NCBI GenBank assembly: GCA_022579005.1
Contig: MU401604.1
Coordinates: 1 to 64,000, forward strand
DNA from: Poronia punctata
Taxonomy: Eukaryota > Ascomycota > Sordariomycetes > Xylariales > Xylariaceae
Reading direction: 5' to 3'
Length of the DNA stretch: 64,000 nt
Below the pieces are notes generated by a model. That model worked only from the letters and a program-made list of their open reading frames with translations, did not search any database and was not told the DNA's origin. This document shows, in pieces, positions 46,116 through 60,700 of this stretch (positions are counted from its first letter, which is position 1; every line of letters begins with the position of its first letter). The position numbers and the translations under genes are program-made.

Positions 46116-48529
46116 ATGACAAAAACAACAGAAGTCGACGTGATAATCATAGGCGGCGGCTCAGCCGGTCTATGCGCCGGTGTCTGGTGTAAGTTAACCC
46201 CAACCCCAACCCCAACCCAACGAAAACCGCCCACTGAGTAAAAAGAAACAGTAGCCCGCAACAACATCTCCTTCCGCATCCTCGAGCGTCGTCCCGGCCG
46301 CTTGACCAACGGCCAAGCAGACGGCGTGCAAGTACGCACAGTAGAGATATTCGAAAGTCTCGGGATATCAGAAGAACTTCTCAAAGAAGCATATCATGTT
46401 CTCGAAGATGCTTTTTGGGCCCCCGACGAAGACGGAAGAGGGATCCGTCGGACACATAGTGCTCCGGATACAGCGGCCGGGTTAAGTCATATGCCGCATG
46501 TGATTCTGAATCAGGCGAGGATCAATTCCCTGTTGACGGATGAGATTGACAAGTGTATGGAGAATGTTATCGAGTATGGGTGTGAGGTGAAGGATGTGGA
46601 AGTTGATGAGAGGGATGGTGTGCTTGTTTTGGCTGAGAAGAAGAAGGATGGTGATGATGAGGGGGTTGAGGAAGTTGTGTACAAGGCGAAATATGCTTTG
46701 GTAAGTAAAACATCCCCTTCACATATCTAACCTTACTCCCTTACACCACATAACTACCTTAACCTAACCCTTTTTTTTTTTTTTGAACAGGCCGGAGACG
46801 GCGCACACAGTCGAGCTCGCAAAGCCCTCGGTATCGAAATGATAGGCGAGAGCAGCGACGAGAGTAAGTTTAAGCCCCTTTCCAATAACCATAGAAAAAT
46901 TCAACTTGTTAACAAACACCAAAAAACAGTCTGGGGAGTAATGGACATATACCCCCAAACCACATTCCCAGACATCCGCAAAAAATGCATAATAAAATCG
47001 CCCCACGGAAACATTGTCCTAATCCCTCGAGAAGGGGATTCTCTCGTGAGATTCTACATAGAACTCTCCTCCTCCTCCACCAACACCACCAACACCCCAT
47101 CCTCAAACTCTACAGAAGAAAAAGCAGCAACCGCAAAATCCATAACCCTCCCGCACCTACACCTCAAAGCCCAACAAATCCTGCATCCCTACCCCTTACA
47201 AATCCCCCAAACGACATGGTGGTCGGCCTACCACATCGGCCAACGTCTCGCCTCGACATTCCACGTCCACCAAAGAATATTCCTGGCCGGCGACGCATGC
47301 CACACGCATTCGCCAAAGGCCGGCCAGGGCATGAACGTCAGTTTACAAGACGGGTATAATCTCGGGTGGAAACTAGCCTCCGTACTCAAGGGGGACGTTG
47401 TGGCGGAAAAGGAATCGTTGTTGTTGCAGACGTATGTAACTGAACGACAAGGCACGGCGAGGGATTTGATTGAATTCGATAGGTATTTTTCCAAATTATT
47501 TTCTACTACTACTACATCCGGAGGAGGAGGAGGAGGAGGGGGGATCACGCCGGAATTATTCCTCAAGGCGGGGAGATATACGGCCGGGTTGGAAACTCGG
47601 TACAAGGACTCGATTATCACTGCTACTGCCACTACTACTACAGAAGAAGGAGGAGGAGGAGGAAAAAGTGAAAGTGGAGGTGAAATTGTGGCGAAAGGAT
47701 TAACCGTCGGGATGAGATTCCCCGGAAAACAAGTCATCCGCGTAGCTGATGCGAGACATGGTCCGCTTACTAGGGCTTTACTTGTTGCTGCCCATTCTAT
47801 CAGATGGCATGTTGTTGTTTTTGGGGGGAGGGGTGATCTGGAAAGGTTACGAAAGGTTTGTGGTTTTTTTTTCTTTTTCTTTCTGTTCTCCCCCCCCCTT
47901 TTTTTTTTCTTTTCATTCTGCCCCTTTTTTTCGTCATGTGGTTTTTTTTTTTTTTTTTTTTTTTTTTCATTCTAATAAAAGATTCATTTTTAGCTCTCTT
48001 CCAATCTAAAACCCACCATCCAAAAATTCACCCCCTCAACAAGCGATCCCGATAGCATGTTTAATATCATCCTAGTCCTTTCCTGCAAGCGCGCAGATGT
48101 GGATATTGAGAAGATACCGGATATCTTTACTCCTGTTACGGGGAAGTGGAAGATGAAAGGTGAGTCCAGTCTTTTTTTTTTTTTAATTCGGCGGTTTATT
48201 ATTTATATCTTCGGACAATGATTTATAAGCTGATGAACTTTCTTGTCAAAAGATATCCTAAACGTCTTTGTCGACGACGAAGGATATAATAATTCCGGTC
48301 ACGGACATGCGTATGAGGGGTACGGTATAGATCCCGTGGAAGGAGCTTTGGTCATTGTGCGGCCGGATCAATGTACGTGTCTAATATTCCTACTAACCTA
48401 TTGATATTTGGGGGTTAGGTGATGCTGATTTTGAACTACTTTTATTTAGACGTTGCTCGTGTCGGCTCTTTGGATGATGTCGAGGGTGTCGATAGTTTCT
48501 TTCGGGGTTTTCTTACGATACGAAACTGA
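46116..48529 (+). CDS. FAD-dependent monooxygenase, phenol 2-monooxygenase type
   Basis: Seven exons: 46116-46188, 46252-46700, 46791-46863, 46930-47855, 47994-48159, 48253-48372 and 48450-48529, giving 628 residues with all phases agreeing. The FAD fold starts at DVIIIGGGSAGLCAG (residues 8-22). The DG motif is AGDGAHSRARKALG, and the second FAD motif is FLAGDACHTHSPKAGQGMN (about residue 318). RRPGRLTNGQADGVQVRTVEIFESLG is typical of aromatic hydroxylases. The C-terminal 110 residues (KFTPSTSDPDSMF onward) are the thioredoxin-like domain of phenol hydroxylases. The enzyme should hydroxylate a phenolic substrate with NADPH and O2. Oddities are low-complexity inserts (Ser/Thr-Asn, poly-Gly at 47519-47540, Gly/Glu near 47641-47664) and homopolymer-rich introns. 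It is convergent with midasin. Confidence 0.92.
47942..47967. repeat. T26 homopolymer in monooxygenase intron 4
   Basis: 26 consecutive T in the intron between exons 4 and 5, preceded by other T/C runs (47867-47935). The exact length is likely to be uncertain in the assembly. Confidence 0.9.
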
Positions 48530-48775
48530 CTCTTGATAACTATAACAAGGTACGAGTATGATAAGTAAACTCTGGGCCGTTGTCATGCACTGTGTTAATA
48601 TCATAGAGGAGCCTTAACCTTAGAGATCACATTTAATGGAATGGCACAAGGAATGAATAGGTTTAAAAACGAGGTATCAAATGCTAGCAACCATCTAAAT
48701 AACAAAACGCCCCTTGAACACATGATAAAAGTAAAAAAAAAGAAAAAGGAAAAAAAAAAAATAAACACTTTTATA

Positions 48776-51700
48776 TCAAGTATTGACCTCTGCAAACCAC
48801 GTCCTTAACAAACCCGCCAACGCACCAGGAAGGTACTCGAGATTATGTACGACGAGATAATACTGAAAGGGAAAAGTATCGAGATAATACTCGGTCTGAA
48901 TCTCGTCGTTGCCCAAGAATTTGACCTTTTTCAGCTTCAACACGCTCTGCTCCTTTTTCTGTTTCGTATCGTCCATGATGATAAAGACAATCATGATGCG
49001 TTCTTCCATCGCTTCGCGGAGCAGGACCTGGATGTTCTCGTGTTCCGACGAGGGGGTAAGACCGTCGGATAGGATGAGGGCTAATTGCCATAGATCTTCG
49101 GACCCGCGACTCGTGCTCTGCTGTCGGGCTAGACGGAATCGTTCAATCGTCTGTCGGACAAGGAATTGGATGTTGGTGTAGTCTTGGTTGAAGCTGAATC
49201 GCTGCAAGACCTTGGCACCGGCGTCGTGAGAGGCGAATGGTTCCGAGAATTCGTGTGCCATGAAGACGTTGGCGCCGAAGCCCATGACGCCAATCTCGCC
49301 GACCTCGAGCATTGTCAGTGCTCGCGATACCATGACAAGTGATTCGAGCGCTAGTTTGCCTGAGCTGGACTCGCCCATGCTCTTGCTGTCGTCGACGCAG
49401 AGTAGAATCTGGTATGACCGTTTCGTAGGGATCGCTCTTCGCATCCAGATCTTGTCTCTCTTGTAGCTGGACGCGATATACGGGATGATGCGCTTGATGT
49501 TGAGACGCTTGCCTGTTCTATAAGAACCCGACAGCTTGGTCGACTGCGAAGGCGTCAAGATGAGTCGTAGTTGGGACGTCAACGATAGTGATAGAGGATG
49601 TGTCTTGCTCTGGAAGTCGGTCCACTGGTGCATCGACTCGTCAAAGTCTCTCAACTGTAGTTCGGGCTCCAGATGGGTAGATGATAGTTGGGTCGAAGTT
49701 TCTTCTATCGTCTCTTCCATGTCTTCCGTCACTGGTGCCCCTCCATCCACGGGCGGTAATGTGTCTTTCTTGTAGGCACCCTGATGTGTAGAGACACCCG
49801 TGTCTCGCTCTTCTCTTTGCTCGTCCCGGTCGGCTTGCTGATCTTCTGGCTTTGACGTGTCCATCTCGTCCGCCTCCTCCTCGTCCTGGGTATTGTCGTC
49901 TTGGGGTAGGACATGGCTACTTGGCGGCTGGTCTTCGTCCTCGTCGATCGCCATGGCATCGTCAATCTGCTGGGTTTGTTCTTCTGTCGCACCGCCCATT
50001 GCTTGCGTGTCTGTGGCAGTTTCGTCATTCTCAAGATGCTGGAACTCTTGAATCTTGGCATCTGCATCTGCATCGGTTGGCGGTTTCGACTGTGTCTGGT
50101 CTTCCTGAGCTGCCTTGATCTCTTGTTGTCGCTTGTGCCATTTCTCGAGAGCGTCGCCGAGTGCTTTGAAGGGTTGCGGAGCTGATTCTGCACCGTCATC
50201 GGCGTCTGTTTCCATAGGCAAGTCCTGCGAGTGGGATAGACTGCCTTTCTGGCCTTCGGATTTATCTTGATCAGCTTTGTCGTCTCCTGCCTGACCAACT
50301 TCCTTCTGTGCGGTCGAGTCTTGAACCTCATCCTGCTGCTCGCTCTGGTCTTGTTGATCTTGCCCGCTACCTTTCGTATCGCTTGGTACGACATGTTCGT
50401 TGTCGGCGTTGGAATCGTCTGCCTGCGGTATCTCGGCCTGATCAATTGCCTCTTCCTCTGGCGGTTCCTCGTTCTCCTGGACTTCGTCATCTTCTTGTGT
50501 CTTGGCACTATCATCCTCCGGTCCTTCCTCTACCTCGTCCTCATCTTTGTTTTCTTCCGCTGGCCCGGTATTCATCTCCATGTCCGCCTCAGCTTCTTCT
50601 TCATCGTCCCCATCATCAACCTTTTTATCCTCCTCTTCCTTTTGCTCGATATCCGAGAGTTTATCAAAATCGTCGTCACTGATCGATGACATATCGTCGT
50701 CCTCTCCGTCAATATCCATGTCATCCGGTAAAGCGAGGGTGTCTTGGTCCTGGACGTTTTGATCCTGCTGATTGGGCTCCTCCTGTTGCTGAACATCTTC
50801 CTCCATTTCCATACCGGCCTCTTCCTCTTCGTTATTCTGATCGTCGCCCTCTTCTGGTTGGACGTCCCCATCCTCGGGCTGTTCACCCGAAGCAGCCTCC
50901 TCGTCTTTCTTTTTCTGACCCTTGGGCTTCTCGCCCTTCTGATCCTTTTCTGCCTCGTCTTCGTTTTCGCCATCCCACATCTTTTCATCAACAGCTGTAG
51001 GATCTAGGTCGTCAACATCACCGCGTTCCTCGTCTATTTCATTCTCCTCTTCATCATCGCCGGAATTTGATTTTTTATCGTCTTCTTCCTCCTCTTCTTC
51101 ATCGCCGTCGGCACTCTTCGTATCGCCCTCTAGTTCCTCATCAGCCATGTCGACGGCATCTTTTTCGTCCTCCATGTCCCGGTTAGTCTCGGCATTCTTT
51201 TCTTGGGCCAGCTCTGACAGATCCTCGTCGGGTTGGATATCCTTGCTAATGTCTTCGGCGCCCTCGCCTTCTCCTAGGCCGGTGCCGCCTTCGAGGTCAT
51301 CGCTCTGCCCACTTTTCTCTTCCGACTTTTCTTGAGGTGTGCAAAAGCCTTGCTCTGCAAGTTGGGTGAAGGTTTTGCTCAGGGTGGAACCCAATTTACA
51401 TATCATCTGGTGGTTGCTGGAAAGCTGATTAATTGCTTTGCTGCAGATAGTCTCGTATTGGTGGACGATGGGGGCAACGGCAGCCATCAACGAAGGCACC
51501 AAGGTCCTTGTCAGTGAATCCGTCCAATCCACTTGCTTGGACATCTCCAGCGTCTCAGACATAGTCGTTTTAATCCGAGGCATATGGAGAGCCTGAATGG
51601 AGGCTGACAATTGTGTATTGTGTTTAAGTAACCAGCCCCCATCATCAGGGGAATCGTCGAGGGTTGCCACGCTCTTGCTGTATTGTTCGACGGCAACAAG

Positions 51701-54700
51701 CATACTGTCGCAGAGCTTCTTGATACTCTGCGTCAGGGCTTCGATACTTGAAGTCGTGGCAATGGCCGGTTCACTGTTCGGCCCTTGTGGTAGGACTGCC
51801 CATCGTCGTATCTGCTCGATGAGGAAGCCAAGATCTGGTCTTTCCTGTGCTGCGCCAGCAAGGACATTGCGGAATTCCCCAAAGGACGACTCGAAATCAT
51901 GTGCAAGCTGTGGATGCGCGGGGGTGACGAGACCCGCAGGCAGTGCAGGAAGAGACTTGAACCTGGCCAAAGCAGATGCAAACCTCTCCCGCCAGAGTCC
52001 GAGCAGTTCAACAATCTTGCTATTATCGAGAGCGCCGAATTTGGCATGTAACTCGACAATTTGAATACCAACGCCCAGGATTTCGATAAGCCAGGTGGAA
52101 GACTTTTGATAGTCGTTGGCGGTTTCGCCGGCCTGGATACCACTCTCGTTTCTCGTATTTGCCATGGATTGGAGTAAAGAGGAAGTGTCTTTGAAGGCTT
52201 CGAGACTCTTGATTGCTGCTTGAAGCTCGCCTCTTTGGTGTAGACTGCTATGCAATATGCCTTCGAGCAGGCCAACACCCCTTGTGGTCTCTGCCGCAGT
52301 CAAATCTTCCGAATGCTTCTGAGCGGCCTGTCGAACGCGAGGTGCCAGGTCCAACATTTTGTGGAAGTGATAGTCTACGCTTTCCATATCCACCAATGTA
52401 TTATCGGCGAGGGAGACTGTCGAAGCTAAAATGGCGGGGAGTGAGCCCTGCTTGGCCAATGCATCAAGTCCCAGATTGTAGGTGAACCCCATCTGTCTGA
52501 CTGCCCTCAATGTTTCCGCAAAGAGTTTTCTTTTGCGCGACTTCAAATGTTTGACTGTATCCTTGGTCTCATCATTGAGGATCGATGGCGTTTCTTTTCG
52601 CAACTCGACTATCTGTGCGCTCAGACTCGACAGGAATTGTCCCAGCACATCCGCGGCATCTAAAGTCGATTCCGGGAGCTGGCTCAGCTTCCCCATCAGT
52701 TGAGTGGTCCGATGCACGTTGGCCAGTCGCTTGTAATTATCGGTCCAGCCCGGGATGTTTTGATTGCACAGATCAAGAGCCCCTAAATCAACTGGGTGTT
52801 GGTTGACGGAAATACTCGGGCCCGTCGATTGGTCAGGAGCTGGGTCCGGTAGGCCCTGATCGACGATTACTTTCATGGGCTGGTTGAGAACGTCTCGGAA
52901 TTTGCGAACAATCCTGAACAGTTTGTGATGGGACTTCCGAGCACTTTCTCGCAGTGCCACGATATTCGTGTCTTTCCAACTCGCCAGAAGCACCACATCC
53001 TTCATCTGTTTCTCGAGCGGAGTCCGACCTCCCTGGATCAAGTCCTTGACAGCTTTCTCATACCGAGTGTAGAAATCGATAAAGTTGCGCAGACTATCGC
53101 GAATCACCACCAACGACGGCAACTCGGATACAAAGAGGGTAAGCTGCATGTGCAACTGTTTCAGAAGACCGAGGCGGCCGAAGAACTGGCCAACCGGCGC
53201 CGAAAAGAAGTAATTCTCCAGTTCTCGCATCAGGCTTGCTGCATGGCTTCCGAGATCTGCACCTCCCTCCGAAAGGCTAATTGCAGCAGCAATGATGGCT
53301 TGATATGCAATAAACCACCACGAGTCGGCCTCTTCGCTGCACCTTGTTGTTTCCATGTCGAATAGCTTGCTCCACGTAGACAGCTCTAGACGGCGCCAGG
53401 AGACAAGTGTATCAGTCAAGCGATTGTACAGGGCCAAGGCGCCATACGTCTTGCTTGCCCATCCGCCGAATTGCCACTCGTATACGAAAGCATGCAGACG
53501 TTCAACCACGGTTATAAGTTTGGCAAGTGCATCCGCGTGGCTAAGCTCCAGCACGCCATCGCAAGCCGACACCACGTTTGCAAGAGGTTCAAGGTGGGCG
53601 ATTTCATCGACTTGTTGAAGTTGGCGGAAGCGTGCTCGAATATCGCCCACTAAGCCAACAAGATTGCGGGCCTCGCCGGGATTCGGATCGGTGTAGAAAT
53701 TGTACGAGGGGGTGGTGGCAGTGGCTTTGAAACCATTCACCTTGTCTTCGAGGGCCAAGAGTGTAGCGGAAAGCAAGTCTCGATCTTTGACTACACCGTC
53801 GTCACTGTGGGTTGCTTTCTTGGCAACCATGTTGATCAGATCCGTGAGACTATCCGCCGGGCTCTTGGGGGTCAAGAATATGGACCTGTGCGTATGGGCT
53901 AGTTTAATAGCCAATGTCCGCGCGTTATTCGCCTTGGGGGGTTCGGTCGAGCTTTGTCCTTCCTTTTCATCGCTGTATGCTGGGAAGAGCTCATTGAAAG
54001 CCTCTTGCTCCGCAGCCTCTTCCTCCTCCTGTCCACCCCGATAGCGATACATGCTATTCTTGATCTCCTCTGCTTTCCTGTCCTCCTCGAGCTTCCGGCT
54101 CCATTGACTGTAGAATGCGTGGATGGCTTCAAATACTGGTTGTTGTATATGACCGATGCCTTGTAAGCCTTCGATGCTTCTAACTGCTCCGGCGTATACC
54201 AAAACCTCCATCCCCAGGGACGCAACTGGATATGGGATTGGAGTCCCCGGCTTCCCACCGGCAAAGGGGACTAGACCTAGAACCTTTGCTGATAGAGAGT
54301 CACGGTGGACCGATTGCCGTCTCGCCTCCTCTCCTAGAGAGATGCCAAGCCTGAGGCATTGTAGGATGTTGACTGACGGTAGTGTAATGTCCTCGTATGC
54401 GCGGAAGTTGTGCCCAAGTCTGAAGCTAACTCTTGACACATTTTCCCGTATGACCTGAAGCTCTTGAGTTGCTGCGTCGGACCCCAGGTAGTGTTGAAAT
54501 AGCACGCTATCGAGATCAGATCCGAGAACGACTTTGAGGATGCTATTGAATTCCGCCTGTAGTTTGGACAGCCCAGAGATTTTCGGTCGATACGTGGCCT
54601 GAGCAGCAATCGGTCGCTCTCCGAGGGACACGATGTCTTCCTCGACAACTTGACAGCGTAGACTTGTGGATTGGCCTGTTTGAAATTTCTCATATTCTCT

Positions 54701-57700
54701 TAGAAGTTGTAACTGGTCCCTCAGCCCTTCAAAGAGCTCATCGTAAGCCCGGAGCTCAACAAGCGGGCGGAGCTGGGGATCGAAAGCCTTGTCAGGGATG
54801 TACGACTTGACCAGAGCCAGGGAGAACTGGATCCAGGCATTTGCTAAATAAATGTTTTCTGTGCACCCGCGAGCGCGATGGGCAACCAACGACGCAAACA
54901 CAGCAGCAAAATGCCTGTTGATTTCTGCAGAGACACCCTCAGACTCGTCGAGAATCTTGCCAGGAATGATGTCTTCAATCCTGTATGATAACCCATCTTT
55001 GCCGAAACTGACAGAAGCAGCTACATCTGCAGTCGCCGCATTACCGCGACCGGCCGAGAAGATGTCATATATGGCTGGATTGTAGGCGACGAGGATATCC
55101 AGCATTAAATTCCATAACACATCATTGAGCTTCTCGCTGGAGTCTGCAGTAATGGACTCTGAGTGTAGGCTGATCTGTTTTGCGAGTAAGGGGAATTCGG
55201 TTTCCAGTGACCTTAGACGGCTTAAAGGTGCCGAGTCAACGCTGTTGAGCTTCTTCATGACCTTGATAGGCAGACCTTCTCTCCATTGCAACGAGTCGTG
55301 CTCGTCTGGAACAAGACTCCCTATCAATTGCATTTGAGTCGAGGTGTCAGTTGCGCTGTTGAGACGCAGAAGGGTGACCAGCGAAGTATCGGACAAGGGA
55401 ACAATGTCATCGATGACTGGTGGGGATATAGCTCGTCGATGAATGGCATCAATAATGTTGAGCTGCAGAAGAGCGGCAAATTCGGAAGCCAGAAAAGGAG
55501 GTTCCGCAGCTGTCTCATCAGCGTACAGATTGGTCATTTGCTCGATCTCCTTCTGCAAAGGCTGGAAAAGGCCATCCGTGTTAGCCTCTCCTAGCCGCAC
55601 AAGACGGTAAGCCTTTGTGAAAGAGTCCATGATCTTGGAAAGGTCGGTAGATGTGACTGTTGATTTCCACTTGACTTGGTCGAATAGAGCAGCAAGCCTT
55701 TCCATGTGGGAAAGCTGTTCAAACACATGGTCGTCCTGAGTGGGTATGGGCCGCAATATTTTCCACAAGCTTTCCATTCCTAAGCCGGTCGACAGCTTGA
55801 ACCCAGCCACGAAACATTCGTTCAATCCATTGGAAATCGTTTTTATAAGCTGGAGGGTGTTCCTTTCTTCCACGCAACAGAGATGCTCGTTAAACCTGGT
55901 CGACATGTGGCTGAGGTGAGCCTGGAAAGTGGCCTCTTCAAAGGGCGATTGAGTGAGATACTGAAACGTTCGCTTCCAGAAGTGGATTAGGTCACGGAGG
56001 TAATATTTGTTTTGCTATGACCGTCAGTAAAGATATAGTTAGGGGAGGACAACAATAAATACTACTCACTTTCCAACATTCGGACGTCTCCAGCTGGTTT
56101 TTGAGGTAAGCCTCGACAGTTTGGACGACGCCGGTAAGAAACTGCACCGACCGAGCTGTCGAGTCTTTCTGCACGGCTGCAACTTGTTCTACCACAAAGG
56201 AACGCTGTAAACGGTTCATGCTTGAGATTTGAAGATTAATCGCCCGAGACTTCTGCTCCTCCAGAGCACTCCACGCTGCGGAGAGATTCAAGGACAGCTC
56301 GTAACAAGTCCCCAGCCAAAAGGGTAACTGCGACGAGAATCCATGGAGAAGAGGCACAATAGGAGAGTTTTGCAGGGGATGCAAAGCCTGTGACAGGTTA
56401 GCTTATGGGTGAAAACAGAGAGAGAGAGAGAGAGCGAAAAGACAACCAAGGGGAAATAGAACCGGAGATGGGAGACTCACGATAAATTTCGTAATGTGGT
56501 CGTGGCCAGAATCATCCACAGGTCTACATAACTTCTGGATCGAGCTCTGAATGTCCATGGTCAGGGGTGACGTGGAGACCAACATGGGTGAGCTCATAGC
56601 TTCGGCGGAAATTAGGCGACTTCCGGGTAGTGAGCTTATCCCGAGAGAGCTACTACTTAAGCTCGAGACCTTGGAACCGAGTCTCAAATCATCCAAGGAT
56701 AGACCGTCTACAGCCAACTTCCCGAGTGAGGTCCCGTTGGCGGTATCGTGGTACATTGCTACCATCAATGATCTATATCTCTCTAAGCCGGCCTCGACAT
56801 CGGCGACTCTTCCTGCCCAGCTTGTGGTCGTCAACGATTGCGGCCCAATATAGATCTCAACTGCACGGTTTCTCATCGCTCTAGAAAGCTCGCCGTAGCG
56901 AGGATCCACCGTCAAGAATACTCGGAAATCGGGATGCGGTTTTATTACTCGGGGTTCTCCATTTTCGCCGCAATGTTCGTTCACGATCAAACATCCATCC
57001 GGTTCCAGTAGTGAATTCAGTCGGTCCAGGACAGATGCGCTGCAGAGATTTGCATTGTCGAGCACCAGCCACTGGCCTTTCTGAACAGCATGGACAATAA
57101 CACCATCCAACCATTCGAACCTAGGATTCGAGATGCTTGTCGAACGTTGTAGGATCTCTCCCGCTTCCTTCAGCACTACCCCCAGTTCTGAATCTGGAGA
57201 TATCTGTGCGTATAAACCGTGGACGAGGGTCGACAAATACGCATATTCCTGTGTCTGCTGATCCCTGCTCTGGAGGGCATGTAGAAGATCAACGGCCATA
57301 TCGGGGACATTTTGGGGCAAGGCGCTCAAGGTTGTCTGTTGCAAAGTCGACTCAAGTCTTTTGATGGTCACATTAACCTCCCTCAAGGGGTCAGACTGTT
57401 CAAAGCCTCCGATCAGATCCATAGTGTCGATATCCGCATTCATCGGGAATGTGACGAGCGTCTTTCCGGCTAGAGCAGCAACTTGGTGAAGAAGAGCAGA
57501 CTTGCCAGAACCCGAGGGCCCGACCAGAATACAAGGCAGATTCTGTTTGACGCACACCAGTAGAGACTCCAACTCATGTAATCTTGGCACCGTGTCTATA
57601 CCGGGCGGACGAGAAGGTTTTAGGAGCAGATTGCGTGTCATGTGCGCGAAGCCGATCTGGAAAGCCGAGGCGTTCATATCATGATATAATTGGTGGCGTT

Positions 57701-60700
57701 TTGGTTGAGATCCGAAAGCGTCAGCGTATAGTCGATCGACTTCTGAACGATCCTTATCATTCCGGAAGCGCTGGCGTATGGCAATGTTCAAAAAGTCGTC
57801 GACTGCTCCGGTAGAGAGGAGGGGATCAGGAGATGTCAGGAGGTGCAGCCATCGAAGCGTATCACGAAGATTGAACTCCCACGGGCTCCCTTGTGACCCG
57901 AAAGATCGGTCGAGAATGCGAAGCTCTAGATTAGAGATAAACTTGATCATCCTTGCCACGGTTTCTGACGGGACACCCGGAAAGTTGTGTTTCGCAATTA
58001 GAAGTAAATCTTCATCGCTAAACACATCCGCATACACGACGATGAAGCGATTGACGAAGGAGCTGGGTAAGCCCTTTCTCCCGCCTCCTTGATGATGCGG
58101 GTTCTGTGCTGCAAAGAGACGGAAATCGGGGTGCCTCTTAAACACTTGGTCGAGTTCAGAGATGTAGACCTCGCCACGGTGATCTAAACATGCGTTTAGA
58201 CCCTCGAGAACTGACTGCGAGGCCAGGTTCATTTCATCGAGTAGAACCCATTCGCCGTTCTGCATAGCCCGCAAGAAAGGGGCATCTCTCCAAGCAAAAT
58301 GTCCTGCCTCTGCACCTTCAACTGGAACATCTGTACCGAAAAGATCCATAAGATCGGTCTGGTCCGAGAGATTGATTCTCGTCAAAGGATGGCCACATGC
58401 CCGGGCAAGGGCACTGACCAATGTTGTCTTTCCCACGCCGGGACTGCCCTCTAAAAGAATGGGTTTTTGCACATGCAGTGCTCGGATCACCCTCATCGCA
58501 TTTAATTTTGTTGTGGGTGCATTTAGAGCAAAGCCGACCTCGAAGTTCTCGTTGGATTTCCGATTCATGGCATATTCTCCGATGCGAAGCATGGTGGGCT
58601 CAATGCAAAGGTTTAAGGGTGCGCGATATATCGAAGTGGCATCGGCATCGAGAAGCTCGCTTAGCTTATCGAGGCATCTTTGCCGCTGCTCGTCCATGCT
58701 TTTCGGATCAATAGAGATCAAGGCGGAAGGGTTTGCGCCGAGGGTATCGATGAAGACCGTGGCAGCTCCCTGGACGACAGAGAAGACGCCCGACCGGCCC
58801 TTGCTCTCGTTGACAAACTTGACCCAGACAAGGATATCTCGAATGGAAAACGCCGTTGAGGCGGTCGATCGGAAATTTCGGCCAAACCAATAAGAGAAAT
58901 CGACGATGACCTTGGCAAAAGTCTGGTATTGCTTCTCGAGTTTTGACAGGACGATTTGGAGAACATCGTCGTTCCCTGACAGAGGCTGTACCCATATCTC
59001 GGTAAATCGATTCCTCAGGGCGGGTGATAGTTCTTTCTTGCCAAAATCACCGCCGGGGTTCATCGTGGCGAGGAATTGGAAGCCAGCATCAGCTTTGACG
59101 AAGGAATTGTCGATTCCCTTTTCAGCAAGGAGAATAGTGCGCTGTGGTTCGAGAACCGAGTTGAGCCTTTCGAGGACAGAATCATCCGCGAGTGATATCT
59201 CATCAAGCAAAAAGTAATGGCCGCTGCGCATGGCATGGACCAAGCTTCCATCCGCCCATTCAAATAGCGCCTTGCTCTTCACCTCGTTGTCCCCTATTCT
59301 CTGTCGCAAATTATCCGGGAGTCTGGATAAGGACGAACTATCCAGAGCATGGTATGCCGACAGTAATCTATCCAGGTCTCCTTGGGTGTCTAGCTCCAGA
59401 AGCCGCAGGGCCTCTGTTACGCCCTGCATTAAAATCTCAGAAATGGCGCCTCGGTTTCGGATGGGTCGCTGAGATCCGATCAAATCTCCAGTCTCGGTGT
59501 TTTGATGAGCATTAACGATGTGGAGTTCCTTTCCAAGAGATTCGGCGAGCAGCTGGCAGACGGTAGTCTTGCCGCATCCAGTTTCTCCCACTAGTAAGAC
59601 CGGTTCGTTATGTCGAAGAGCACTGGCGACCAAGACATAAAGACGACGCATGGCCTGTGTCCAGACAACACCTTGGTTGTTATTAGGGGGCTGCACCCGA
59701 AGATATGGTGATTTCTCAAGGTCATAAAGCTGATCCTGGTCGATCTTGACTTTGAATACGGTTTCGATGACCTCTTTGACAGCCAAACGTTCCTCTTCGT
59801 TCCTGACTCTCTCTGCTAGGAGCATGAAGCCGTTGGCAGCAATCTCCTCTCGCGACTCGGCACTCCTCAACGCCCATCTGAAAAGATCTCTCAGCGTCGC
59901 AAAACTGTCCTTGTTTTCAAAGAGACGGCTAGTCTGCCGTAACCTTGACAGTTCTTTGTACACGTTGACGATTCTCCTGCAATCCGACGGAGCTGTGTAC
60001 AAGCTCCGCTTCTGTAGAATGGTTTCCAGTTCATCTTCGGGGATATCATCAAAGTGCAGCTCGAGAAATCGATTGCGGAAAGCTCGTGACAACGCCTTTC
60101 TTCCTCCATACAGACCGGCTGGATTTTGGGTGGCGAAAAGCATGAAATTTTCATGTGGACGTACGACTTCTTGCGTCTCGGGGATAAGCAGCTCACGGTT
60201 GTCGTCTAGCAGACGGTTAAGAGCCTCGAGGACATCGGTTGGGGCAAGATTCAGCTCGTCCAATACAATCCAGTGGCCCTGTCGCAATGCTTGTACCAGT
60301 AAACCTTCTTGAAATTGCAACTTCCCTGTAGCATCAGACACGTAGGTGCCCAAGTATTCCTGGAGATCTGTGTGCTCGTGATTGTTGATACGGACAAACT
60401 TGTTTCCACTGTAATTGGCCAAATACTCGATCATACTGGTCTTGCCCGCTGAGGTAGGACCTTGGATAAGCACTGGGAAGCGTCTAGTCGAAGTGGCCCG
60501 CACGAGGTTGAGGAGATTTCGTTCAACATAAGGTGTGATGATGTAGTCGGAACGTTCAATGGGTGTTTCGACACCCCGGAGAAGCCAGTAATGGCGGTCT
60601 TTATTACGGTTCGAAAATTTGACGTACTCCCTTCCATCACTTGGGTGTTTGGGTGCCTGGGAAAGTAGTGATTTGGCGTTACCATGTCTGTCCAGCAGGT

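Noticed and set aside
49729..51007. Several long frames opposite and beside the acidic part of midasin
   Set aside because: They are shadows of the D/E-rich codons (GAT, GAA, GAG) of the real gene in other frames.
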